DNA of 64,000 nt, from NCBI GenBank assembly GCA_001600175.1, contig BCJC01000003.1, forward strand, positions 992,001-1,056,000, written 5' to 3'. Source of the stretch: Erythrobasidium yunnanense (Eukaryota; Basidiomycota; Cystobasidiomycetes; Erythrobasidiales; Erythrobasidiaceae). The notes under the pieces are model-generated. The model did not search any database. It had not been told where the DNA came from and saw nothing but the letters and a program-made list of their open reading frames with translations. Positions 47,983-58,494 of this stretch are shown piece after piece. Made by a program: the position numbers and the translations under genes. Every line of letters starts with the position of its first letter. Within the stretch, counting starts at the first letter, position 1.

Positions 47983-50900
47983 TCAGATGGCATTCTCCTT
48001 TTCTAACTCCTTCAGAATCTCCTTAGCTGCCTCGGGATAGTGAATACACTCTCCTTCCTCGGTCTCAGATGGCTGATCTGCCAGAGTCCTGAGCTTATCT
48101 CTGATCTGGCGGACTTCGTCTAGATGCCCGCATTCGAGATAGGTACCCTTGATGATCTCCAGAGCCTGGAAGGTATCGTAGCGCCCGCTCTCCGGAGGTA
48201 CGCTAGGACAAGTCGATCAGCGAATGCGTCGCTCGAACTCGTCAGCACCTCAACTCACGAAAGGTAGACGCCGAGCTTGGCGAGCAGATCCGGAGAATAC
48301 AAGGTGCTCTTCTTGAAGTATTGCGGGGCATCACTATCGCCTAGCCAGTTCAACAGCAACAATGGGTGCATCGATTCATCGGGATGATCCAGTAAATCAC
48401 GCAGAATTGGCACGAGACCATGTTTTGCGATCAGCTTCCACTGTTTACCACCCCACGTTCGAGTGTAGAATCCGTCGAACTCAGTGATGCCAGCCTTGAC
48501 CACTGCAGGTATAGGACTCCTGCGGAGGACATCTGTAAGTCGAGCTGTACATCGTGACTTCATAAATATACGTACGTGAGGATGTCTCGCATGATCTGTC
48601 CAGCCCAATTTTCAATGTCTGCTTTAGGATCGAGAACTGCGCCCCGAACAGCTAGCAGGAAAGCGTAAGCTGACTGAGGTAGCTTGTTGTCGATCTCAAG
48701 CTCCTCATCAGAGTCTGCATCCTCGTCTGAGTCGCTTCCGCTCTTGTCGGAAGTGCTGGCATCTTCAACTTCTTCGGGCTCTTCCTCTGCGCCGTTGCCT
48801 TCCTTTTCCTCTCCGGCCACGTCACTGGCTTCTCCGTCGACCTCACTCTTGCTCTTGGCGTCGTCATCTACTTCGTTCTTTTCCTCTTCTACAGCACCTG
48901 CTGCCTCATCAGCCTGACGGCCAGCCTCTTGCGCCTCCTCCGTCTCATCATCTCCTTTATCGTCTGCCTCGTCGTCACTCAAGATCGTAACTTCCATCTC
49001 TACTTCCTCTGCCTCTTCCTCGGGCGGTAGTTCCGGATCTCTCGGTACGGGATTAGGGTTGAAGGTCGGGAAATCGTTCTCGAAACTAGGCTCAGGCTCT
49101 TCCAGATCGGTAAAGATTGATGGAAGAAAGAGAGCTGCACCTGGTTCGAAGGCTTTCTTCCTTTCTGCGAGCCCGGGTCCCGGAGAGAAGAAGATAGAGA
49201 TGAGCGGTAAGGCGACGCCGACCAGTTCCGTCGAGTATTGGCTGAAGCATAGAGAGGTCAGCTGGAATATATGCATCAGACAGTATATTGAGCATACGTG
49301 AAAGGCACAAAGAGCGCATGCGCAAGTAGACGAAGAGGGTCTGCTGCTTCGTCGATGCTTGGCTTCGTTGCTTTAGGCTCAACGATCTCCTCTTCCTTTT
49401 CTGCAGCTGCTGCATCTATTTCTGCCAAGGCAGCTTTGACTGTCTCTCGTTGCGAGTCTGACAAGAGCTTGTAGGGCTGATCGTCCAGAAGAAGCTTGAC
49501 TGCCAGTCGACCAGCAGCTACGACCTCTTCATCGTGATAGCTGAACAGGTAACACGGTTCATCAGAGTGCTCACGTTCATTTCCGAGCTGAAGTGCCTTA
49601 CGTCAAGAGAGCTTGTACTGATTCGCCTAGCGACAGTTTCAGGGCATTCTCTTCTCCTTCCTCTCGCTTAAATTGCAGAGAAAGACCTTCAGGTTCCCGG
49701 AGTAAATATACGTCCGCAGCTGCGTTTGCTAACAAAGGGTATTCGCCGACAGGTCTTGACAGCATGTACCTGATGACGGGCAACACACCCAGATCTACGA
49801 AAGCAGATCTCCTTTCTTCTCTTTGTCCGTCTGAAAGACCAGGGAAGGTGATAATGCTCTTGAGTAGCTTCAAGCCTATGATGGGCCATTCCCAGCCTCC
49901 GCCAGCTTGACCAATAAACATACCGATAGGCGCGACTAGCATCGGATCCCATATATCTATACCATTATGTCCGTCATTGTCGAAGTCTGCGATGAGCAGA
50001 AGAGCTTTGGCCGTTGCTTCTGCGTGATCTCGATCTTGCAGATGATAGCGGAGAGGCATGAGACAGCCTCTTTCGAGACATGCTTTCCTGTTCTCCGGAG
50101 AAGATATGTACCTCAGGAAGAAGTTCATGAAAGCACTTCCGTCATTGATGTCTCCTCGATCGTATAGACTTCACCTGAAGAAAGTCGCATCAAGACCATC
50201 CCAAATCACGGCTTGGTCGGCTGATGTAGACTCCGAGAGATTGCTGAGAATATCGATAGCTTGAGGTCTTGGCCTATCGCCTAGGATGATGCTCTTCATG
50301 AGGGGAATGGCGCTGGCATCGATAATGCCTTTGCGACGATCCTCCAGCTTGAGCGCTTGTTCTGCATTGATGCCATTCGGAATAGTATCTCTGGGAGGAT
50401 AGAGTGATAGAAGGCGTAAGATGACGAGGCATTGAAGCTGAAGATCGGTGCGGCTGGGAAAGCGCTCTGTCAGTAAGAGTCGCAACAATACAGCAAAGGA
50501 GTGAGCACTCATCGTCGTTGTCGTAAGCCCTGATCTGCATGACCATGTTCTTGTAGAACTCGGGAATGGCGTGTATGGCATCCCAGACTCTGTCCGCTCC
50601 CTTCAATGACAGCTGGTATCCCCCTAAGTGGAAAGAGAAGACAGTAGCCGCAGCGTCTGCTACGTCGACTGGTGTCTTGAGGTCCGTAAGATAGCTTGCG
50701 AAGAATGGGATGCCACCATCTTCGACAAGGTAGCGGATGCCGCCCTCTTCGAAAGAACCTAGGAGGTATGGGAAGATATTCATGATTGCATCGATGTCTT
50801 TGCCGTTTTTTGAAGTTTGGATGCGTTCTTGTAAGATGCGGAAGATGCCACTGAGGAGGTTGCCCAGGTCCTTCTTGCGTTGAGCGAAAGGACCGCTTCC

Positions 50901-51353
50901 TTCTTCTTCCGAAGAAGCTTTCATGAACTCCTCATCCCATATGATAGAGACAGTCTCGTTGCTGTTCGAATACATCTTGCATAGTAGCTCCGTGGCGAGT
51001 GCTACCTCCTTGGCATTTGGAGAAGTCTTAATGAGGTCCACTAGGAAGTCTGCCTTGATGCCCGCGGCGAGGAGAGCAATGACAGCCGAAGAGGAAGGCC
51101 ATGCTCTTTCCACAGCTCGAAGCGTGGCAAAGCGGGTCTCATCGCCTTCTTGGGTCAAGAGCCGGGTGAGCACCTTGCGAATGACCGAAATCTGGGTTGG
51201 GACTACCGGAGCTGTAGGGTCATCCTCGTCTGGATAGCGAAGACGTTGATGATACTGTTCTACAGCCTCGCCGGTCTCCTTGATCAGGTCTTCGAGGTTG
51301 TTCAGGATCACTTTGACCCAAGCGGGGTCGCTGTCAGCTGGGATGCGGTCCAT
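47983..51353 (-). CDS. ARM/HEAT-like solenoid protein with acidic insert
   Basis: A large spliced gene of roughly 1,000 residues. It starts MDRIPADSDPAWVKVILNNL and contains repeated helical pairs typical of armadillo-like folds: ISVIRKVLTRLLTQEGDETR, ELLCKMYSNSNETVS, LQLQCLVILRLLSLYPPRDT, AIPLMKSIILGDRPRPQAID ILSNLSES, RGCLMPLRYHLQDRD and LGVLPVIRYMLSRPVGEYPL. A long acidic Glu/Asp/Ser segment (about 49050-48690) interrupts the solenoid, after which helices resume (LLAVRGAVLDPKADIENW and LIAKHGLVPILRDLLDHPD). It ends ILKELEKENAI. No enzymatic motif is visible. I do not recognise an orthologue with known function. Armadillo-type scaffolds usually mediate protein binding. Introns are short and near 50520, 50160, 49600, 49290 and 48580. 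Confidence 0.7.
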
Positions 51354-51776
51354 GCTGTCAACAGAACGAGATGGATTGGAGCAGAGGAAAGAGAAGTCGA
51401 AACCCCCTGGTAATTCAGCTTCTCCTTGTCCTGACCGGTGTCGCGAGTTGAGCGGGTCCGATCAGCCCATACAGACCCTGATGGCCTTGGCAGCGTCTAG
51501 ACTCTATGCATGATGGGATACGACGGCAGTGTCAACGCTATGTTGGACAGCCTGACCCGCGACAGGCGGGCCAGAGGTAGGGGAGGTCTGCGCATGCATG
51601 ATGGTCGAGAATCTGGACGGGCAGGGCATTCGACATTAAAGGCATCGCTGTCGTAAGAACGCTGCTGCTCGTTGGCTGCAGTTATGGACTGCTCTTCCCG
51701 ACGAGCAGTATCTGGACCTGTCGAAGCAAGACCAAGCGAATGACAACCATCCATGCTAAGGTTATTCCGACAACAT
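51354..51776. other. intergenic, no gene seen
   Basis: This is the promoter side of the ARM-type gene and the 3' side of the monooxygenase gene. Nothing coding was recognised. Confidence 0.5.
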
Positions 51777-53793
51777 TCACTCCTCCCATCCTGATATCTC
51801 CAACTCTAGCGGATGTCTATTATTCTCCTTCTCTAGCTTCGTCTGTTCCTCAATGACAAATCTACTGAGTTTCGCATACCCTTCCTCTCCACTGACTCCC
51901 TTGAGCAATTCCTTCGTTCTCCCTTCCTTCTCTAATCTATTCCAACCCCTCATGCATCTCCAGAACTGTACACGCACTTCCTCGCGCCATGGCTCGATAA
52001 TAAAGCCCGTTTTATCAATACTGGACCCCGCAGATATCCCGTGAGAAGCCAGGAAAGCTATGATACGACGCTGGTATACTTCACTTTCGCCAGCGTGAGG
52101 AGGACCCTGTCGATGTCCGACTTTCTCAACCACCCTGTTCAGAGCTAGAGTGCGAGCCTCGTCTTCTATTAACAATCGATACAGCTCATCTCGTGAGGGG
52201 AGAATGTCAGGCTTTGCGAGAAGCCAAGCTATGAGTGCGCTCTGAACGGCATTCGAGAAGCGGTAGCTTGTCGACATGATGTTCCCGCACCAGAACAGCG
52301 ATGCCGGACCATGATTGGATGCGAATGAAGCGGTATGCTCGAACAACGGACGGACTAGCACAGTAACAAACACTTAGATCCCTGCATTTGTTTTCTTGAT
52401 GCGATACATCGTGCTCACCATAGTAGTCTGTACTGACGAGACCTCCGAAATCTTCCTCTTCTATCTTCGGCAATGGCTTTCCAGGCCTTCTTTGCAGCAA
52501 ACCTCCTCGCTCAAGATACTCGTATCGAATGATGAAGCCTGTACCTAGATAGACAGTGTCGATGCTGTTCCAACTTTCATCAGCTATCGGGCATAGATGC
52601 ACCTAAGAACGGGTCGACTCACTCCGTGATCTCTGAACCATCGCTGAAGACAGCTGCATCGGCGGTGAAGTGCGAGAGACGCGCTCTTCGCTCGTACGGC
52701 CACTTCGGCGGCAGGATGACCGTAGGCGTCACCGCGTGGTATACCTGCAAAGCAGAGCTCTCAAAACTTTATAACAGTCATCACAAGACGAACTCTCACC
52801 TTCCTGGCCGTCTTGCCTATTTGCAACGATCCATCAAGACCCGAAGGCCCTGCTCCAACTACTAGCACAGTCTGGTCTTTGAACGCTTTCGGCCCCCTAT
52901 AGAAAGCAGAATGCATGATCTTCCTCCCAGGCCGGGCAGCTAGCCATTCTTCCTGCCCTTTAAAAGTCGGTATTGCAGGATGCACAAGATGGCCTGTCGC
53001 ATCAATGATGGCGTCGAATTCATCTTTAAACACTTCTTGCTGTCTGTCCGATGTGGATGAAGAGGAAGATGGAGGGAATGCTTTGCTGATGACTTTCCAA
53101 CGCCCGCCTTGGCCTGCTTCCGTCGATCCTTCCCATTTCGCTGAGTATAATTCCCGATTACACAGTATCCGCCTAGGTAGTTGGCGTCGAGCTTCGTCTG
53201 CGGGGGTGTTCGATGGCTGAAGGGGAATGTCTGCCTTGTAATTATGCCCATTTATTGAAGGTTCCGGCTGTCGATCCCAATCTTCTGGATCTGAGCTGTA
53301 TAACCCCCATTTCTGCGCGTAATCTTGTAAGTACTTGAGGATAACTTTCCAATGTGGAAATAGGTCGGTCTCGTCGGGAAAAGGGGTATGTGGATATGTC
53401 ACTGTGATTACCGAAAAGTCGAATCAGATTGGACTCGCACTCTTGCGCGACAAATCTGAGAGAAAGATGAGTGCTCACTCATATGTATCGGTGTATTGGT
53501 ACGTAAATCTGGGTACAAGCCAGTAAGCGCGACATGCGAAGCGGGGTCTTCGTCAGGAAGCCATTGTCCTCCTGGTATAGCAAGCGCCATGCATCAGTAT
53601 CATAGCTTCACTCAGATGCCCAGTTATAGCATGGGCTAAACCGAAAGAAACACTTTGTACCTAGAGCTTCTCTCCGCTCGAAGACAGTCACTCTCCAGCC
53701 TTCGCGGAGCTCTCTAGGAAGGTCTTGCAATGTCTTCAAGAGGCTTAATGTTGCGCTGCCATAGCCTACTATTGCTATATGCTTCGCCGGCAT
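51777..53793 (-). CDS. flavin-containing monooxygenase
   Basis: The start at 53793 gives MPAKHIAIVGYGSATLSLLK, the FAD-binding strand. The glycine motif is altered from G-x-G-x-x-G to G-Y-G-S-A-T. Splicing then yields VTVFERREALGGQWLPDEDP and GLYPDLRTNTPIHM, both typical of FMOs (GGxW and YxxLRTNxP). Next come TYPHTPFPDETDLFPHWKVI and KYLQDYAQKWGLYSS, then DAIIDATGHLVHPAIPTFKG. A second Rossmann motif, VLVVGAGPSGLDGSLQIGKT, should bind NADPH. The C-terminal half shows VYLGTGFIIRYEYLERGGLL and ASLFWCGNIMSTSYRF, ending HPLELEISGWEE. FMOs oxygenate soft nucleophiles such as N or S; the substrate here is unknown. Six or so short introns are needed to keep the frame. Confidence 0.85.
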
Positions 53794-54674
53794 GCCCGCT
53801 TCTTTTGCTCGCTTCAAGCCGGAAGATGGAGCAGAATGTCGAAGGGAGATGTACCGCGCTCTAGCAGCTCTGTTGAGACCCTAGATGACCTTTCGAATCG
53901 GTAAGAATTAGAAGGAAAGCCAGAGACGCCGTCCAGGAAGTCTGCGCTGCCAGCTTGCTAGAAGGCGCGACTCCACGTGCTTATTCAATTGTCTGAACAC
54001 CAAGAGGTAGACTTCGCATGAGGTATAGCGGGTAGTAGAGCTGATGGATGTCAATGGCTGTCTTCGTCTTGCCGGTGCGAACTTCTTTCATTGCTGAGGG
54101 AGTAAGTGAGGGTTGTCTTTCGGACGACTCGAGTATCGCTGTTTTATGAATGCATGACATTGCAGGAATGGCCTCAACCGACCATCTTGCAGTACCAGCT
54201 GGACCTTAGATTCTGGCTGAAACCTTTCTCGACGCTCCTGTCCGCGAAAGCAGAAAGTCAAGCACTTTCAGACACCTTCGGATCCGCAAATATGCCTGGA
54301 TCGCCTTACATGCTTGCTATCTATCTATGATAACGCGATTTGGCCTAGCCATGTTATCCGAGCTGCATCTCGTCTCGCCCGAACACCTCTGCAAGCCTGG
54401 CTATACCGACCTATTGATGTGAAAACCCGTCTTGGATGAGAGGCGATAACTGCGCGACACGTCATTACCCCTTATCAGAGTTTTCAATATGTCAAACGAA
54501 GAGCACTGCCTACTTTTTTCACTTGCCCTTGGAAACTCTTCAGCGTGTGTACATGTAGACTTGTTCTCTATTTCTCATATCGATCAAAATCTAAAGCCGG
54601 TACGCATTCACATCCTTACTGCAAGTGCTCCGCTGATACACCCCTTCGCCTAAAGCTGTAGAAAGGCAACAAGC
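53794..54674. promoter_or_regulatory. long divergent intergenic region
   Basis: About 880 nt lie between the start of the monooxygenase (minus) and of orphan-module gene 1 (plus). No coding sequence or known element was recognised. The upstream 27-nt block found before genes 2 and 3 of the family is not present here. Confidence 0.45.
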
Positions 54675-55275
54675 ATGCCTAAGACCGCGACCACATATGC
54701 AAGCAGCAGCTCAGCCTCGAATAGCAGTCTCCCATTGCATCCCAGATCGCTAGAAGTCGAGTCTGACCAAGCGCTCGTGCCTATTTCCCGTCGAAGCAAG
54801 ACTCGCTCGACTCCGAGCAAACAGCTAGCTACTCGTCCAGCCATACGTCAACGCAGATCCACTGGCGAAGAAGTTGTTCTGGAACCCAATCCTAAAAGAC
54901 GCGCTAAGATGGAGGTGCTAGGTCGCACGAAGATGAATACCAACCTCCTAATGGGTGTTTACAAGCCCTACAAGCAAATCACCTATACTGTGCACCGTGA
55001 CGGTAGTAGAGAAGTGAACGAACGTAAGCCTGACTTAACGGCTGGTCTTCAGCCTAGCTTACGTATCGCCCCTCCTCGCAGGAGTCCCCATAAAACGCAT
55101 CTACCAGCTTTCAGACATCAAGGAAGGAGTGGAAATTCCTAAAGCTGTCAAGTATGGCCGTATGTTCAATATGCTTCTTGGCGGCGGGGACATCAACAAG
55201 CACATTATGGACGACTCGGCCAGCTCTTCTTCATCTGGTGACGATTACCGTCGACATAGAAAGGGAGGACGTTAG
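54675..55275 (+). CDS. orphan-module protein 1 (one module)
   Basis: Two exons (54675-55023, 55082-55275) total 543 nt, giving 180 residues. The N-terminal 70 residues are rich in Ser, Arg and Lys (MPKTATTYASSSSASNSS). One copy of the family module follows: GEEVVLEPNPKRRAKMEVLG, RTKMNTNLLMGVYKPYKQIT and YTVHRDGSREVNE. The phase-1 intron falls here, and RVPIKRIYQLSDIKEGVEIP with KAVKYGRMFNMLL complete it. The tail is Ser- and basic-rich (DDYRRHRKGGR). No signal peptide, membrane helix or metal-binding motif is visible. I do not recognise this family. The basic ends suggest a nuclear or nucleic-acid-linked place, but that is a guess. It is the most diverged and only one-module member of the three-gene cluster. 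Confidence 0.65.
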
Positions 55276-55686
55276 CTGCGATTGAATGTGCTTATGCGAG
55301 GCTTTTGTTTCGAGCGCGATTTAGTTCGTGCGCAAGACCAAGGAAGCATATGAACTGACTCACCTGCTCGTGGCTTGAGCAGCGGGACGGCGTTCGGCAT
55401 ATTTATCAAAGAGCATGGACTGTGTCCTGATACGGACGTCTCGCGGTCGCTCACCTGCCCAAACCTCCCTGCCGTTCGATGAGCTTGTCATAAAAATTCG
55501 GTATAATGAAAATGCTGGTTGAGCCGAAGGACATGCTAGACTTCCGTGACTCGACGTGCACGACGGTAGGCACCGCCGCCTTATTTAACTCCCTCGAAAA
55601 ACCCTGCCGGGAGGAAGAGGCTTTCCATTTTCACTGCGACCACCAAGACAGCCTCACACTTCATCGACAACCTGAACAGTCCTAGT
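55276..55686. other. intergenic between orphan-module genes 1 and 2
   Basis: No gene is seen here. The right half (from about 55534) is closely matched upstream of gene 3. Confidence 0.55.
55534..55560. promoter_or_regulatory. 27-nt block upstream of orphan-module gene 2
   Basis: This 27-nt stretch is identical to 57088-57114, while flanking sequence has diverged. It lies about 127 nt before the ATG of gene 2, against about 139 nt for gene 3. It contains TGACTC, the core recognised by Gcn4/AP-1-type bZIP factors. Regulation through it is an inference. Confidence 0.5.
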
Positions 55687-56831
55687 ATGCCTAGAATCAC
55701 AGCTCAAGCCTCGGTTAGTGCCTCAAGCTCTCATCACAGTCTGTCACGGTCATCAGTAGCGCAAAAGCAGGAGCGGAATACAGAAACATCATCTTGTGGT
55801 CGTCGACAACAGAGCCACACACCTCAAAAACTCCCTCATATACCTCAGCGCACATACACAGGGGAGGAATATGTGCACACAGAATGTCCGATTCCACCCG
55901 AAGCCGACTTGCATGAAGTCATCGGCCGTTCAATCGATAATACACACTACCTCGTGGGAGTTCGCAAGGCCTTGTTTAGGAATAGGGTCATTGTGCACAG
56001 AAATGGCAAACGAGACGGCAGTGGCGGTATGTCTACTGGCTTGATTGTACGTTGTGCAGAGACTGACTCATGCGGGCTTCTCGTGGCAGGCTTCACTCCC
56101 TTCATGATCTCGCATGTTGAGCTGGGTGAGGTTCTTCCTCGTTCCGTAAAATACGGCCGAGTTCTCAATCTGGGTCGACGCGACAGCGATGGCACCGACG
56201 AATTGAGCGAATCCAAGATGAACGGTATAGGTCTCAAGTTGGAGTATCACTACGGAGCATCAGTCGATGGCAGTTACCCTTCGAAAGGCCCAGTCGACAG
56301 CAAATCTGGCTCAAGCCCCAAGCCCCGCCCTATGGTACACCCATCCATAATCATACGCAGCGCTGCCGACAAGGAAGTAGTGTTGATACCAGACTTGAGT
56401 GAGCCTGTCAAGACCAAAATCGTTGGCCGTTCAATCAGGAACACACATTACCTGCTGGGCGTTTCTTGACCCTACAACGAGGTGACATACAAGATACATA
56501 GCGACGGCAGTAGAGATCTCGACACAGGTGCGTCCAATTCGCCAGCAAGCTGTGCAACAAACGAAGCTAGCTTACTTCATCTGCGTCTGCAGGAGTGCCT
56601 ATTGTGCGAGTCTATAGACTTACGCACATCGAGGAAGGTGATATCATCCCGAACGCCGTCAAATACAAAAGAGTCATCCCGAAGCTTGATGTCCTGACTG
56701 CCCTCAATCCGAACAAAATGATAGAATCGCAACTTGGCAAAGTGATGGGAGGCGGAAATATTCGGAATAAACGACTGACAGGCTCCGAGTCTGCTGAGAA
56801 GAAGCATAAGCGAAATATTTTGGAAAAGTAG
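55687..56831 (+). CDS. orphan-module protein 2, in-frame TGA
   Basis: Three exons (55687-56026, 56090-56527, 56593-56831) total 1017 nt. Module A reads GEEYVHTECPIPPEADLHEV, IGRSIDNTHYLVGVRKALFR and VIVHRNGKRDGSGG, and after the intron GFTPFMISHVELGEVLPRSV with KYGRVLN. Module B begins KEVVLIPDLSEPVKTKIVGR SIRNTHYLLGVS. A TGA at 56467-56469 follows where gene 3 has a CGG Arg codon. The frame then stays open: PYNEVTYKIHSDGSRDLDTG, VPIVRVYRLTHIEEGDIIPN and AVKYKRVIPKL, ending KHKRNILEK. Stopping at TGA gives 239 residues with module B cut. Because the rest is preserved, the stop is recent, or is read through. Function is unknown. Confidence 0.6.
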
Positions 56832-57252
56832 TCAGGTTGACCGATATTTACTTCTACTTCCTGGTCTGACGCAACGCCTCTGTACCCGATGCGCTCGATA
56901 ATCACAACAACAACCCCTCGTATTCTACATCCTGATTTGAAAGTCGAAGTACTGCCTCTACTCAGCGCCCTCTAGTATACGACCTGTCCCTGTAACCAAA
57001 TTCAACAGTAATGCCCCGGCAACTTTCTTCACGGCCCATTCTACGAAAAATACGTCTATAATGAAGATCTGAGTGAACAGGAAGACGTGCTAGACTTCCG
57101 TGACTCGACGTGCAAGACTGCCAGCACCGCCGCCTTTTTCACCTGCCTCGAAAATCCTGAATGGATGGAACGATCCGCTCTCCGCTTCACTCGAAAGACT
57201 GCGACTATCACGCACAGACTCCCTTTCTCTGGTGTTTCAAGACACTGCTATT
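56832..57252. other. intergenic between orphan-module genes 2 and 3
   Basis: No gene is seen. The stretch 56935-57045 is repeated at 58460-58585 and the part from 57088 matches the upstream region of gene 2. Confidence 0.55.
57088..57114. promoter_or_regulatory. 27-nt block upstream of orphan-module gene 3
   Basis: Identical to 55534-55560, including the TGACTC core. The surrounding sequence shows substitutions and small gaps, so this block is more conserved than its neighbours. Confidence 0.5.
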
Positions 57253-58372
57253 ATGCCTGGAAGCGCAAATGAAACTTCAGATGGTAGCCGCATCCCTCAG
57301 CATGGTCTGCTACAACAAACCGTATTGACAAAGGACCAGGAAGTTCAGCATGGTGTCCATCACGGGCAAGGGCGTGCGAGCAAAAATTGCCTTATGTACC
57401 TCAGCGTAAGCATACTGGTCAAGAATTGGTCCATCGGTTTCGGATTGAGCCCGAATACAAACGCGAACTTCGTGAGAACATTGGTCGATCGCTCGACAAT
57501 ACGCACTACCTCGTAGGTGTTCGGTCAGCTGTTTCCAGCCAACAATATGTCGTGCATAGGAATGGCAAGAAAGATGTCGCGTGCGGTACGTAGATTGGAT
57601 TGCATCAAGGAACTCGCTTATGCAGATTTATTTCTGCAGGCGGCTCCTTCGCAGGCGGCGCCTCCTACTACTTCTCGCGTGTCGAAGTAGGAGAGATCCT
57701 GCCGAGATCCATCGAGTATCAGCGGATTCTCAACCCAGCTCTGAATCTAAATGATGATACTAGCGAGCTCATCAAGCGAGAGAGTGCAGATCCCCTGGCA
57801 GAAGGGGCTTATGGACGCCTGGCGGAAGCAAGCGTCACTCTGGCAGGCTCAATCTTCGGGGCGGATTCTGAGAGCTGGAAGTGCAGCCCTACTATACCTC
57901 CCTCCCTGGCCATATACAGTCGTGGTGCAACAGAAATCGTCTTGGTTCCCGATATGGCCGCGACCGTCAAGAAGGACATCATCGGCCGCTCACTCCAGAA
58001 TACACATTTTCTGCTAGGCTTTTCTCGGCTTTACAACAAGATCGCTTATACCGTCCATAAAGATGGCAGTAGAGATATCGATCGAAGTATGTACAAAGTC
58101 GTACGCACTTGGAGACCTTGCCTTACGCATCTATCGTTCCAGGCGTGCCCATTGAGCAGGAATACAGGCTGTCTCGCATTACGAGAGGCGAAGCTATACC
58201 GCGACCCGTGAAATATAAGCGGGTCCTGCCGAACCTGAATGCCTTCAATCCCAAGAAAATGATAGACTCGCAACTTGGCAAGGTTATACTGGCTGAAGAC
58301 ATACAAACTAAGCGATTGACAGGCTCTGGCTCTCGTCACAAAACACACCGACGAAACAGGTTAGAAGAGTAG
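57253..58372 (+). CDS. orphan-module protein 3 (two modules)
   Basis: The ATG at 57253 opens MPGSANETSDGSRIPQHGLL. At an A5 run near 57380 the frame must shift to reach QKLPYVPQRKHTGQELVHRF; either this is a one-base frameshift, or a 58-nt intron ending GAG is used. Module A: ENIGRSLDNTHYLVGVRSAV and YVVHRNGKKDVACG, then after the intron FSRVEVGEILPRSIEYQRIL. Module B: TEIVLVPDMAATVKKDIIGR, SLQNTHFLLGFSRLYNKIAY and TVHKDGSRDIDR, then after the phase-1 intron VPIEQEYRLSRITRGEAIPR with PVKYKRVLPNL. It ends HKTHRRNRLEE. Module B is intact, with CGG Arg where gene 2 has TGA. The last 40 residues are basic. The function is unknown. Confidence 0.6.
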
Positions 58373-58494
58373 CAAAGTTGTCTCTTCGTCCCTTAGATTT
58401 TCAGTCTGATGATACGCGTTTGCGCCCGAATGGAGTGACTAGCACAAGAGTTTCCAGTAATCTACATCCTTATCTGAAATTCGAAGTTCTATCA

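Larger units (their letters stand above)
55534..57087 (+). repeat. 1.55-kb tandem duplication, unit 1
   Basis: This unit carries the upstream block, orphan-module gene 2 and its 3' flank. Unit 2 follows directly at 57088. Corresponding points are about 1.54-1.55 kb apart, for example the 27-nt block and the 3' flank at 56935-57045 against 58460-58585. Confidence 0.7.

Noticed and set aside
56461-56481. A 21-nt GT...AG segment that would remove the TGA in orphan-module gene 2
   Set aside because: It is far too short for a spliceosomal intron, and the same bases are coding in gene 3.
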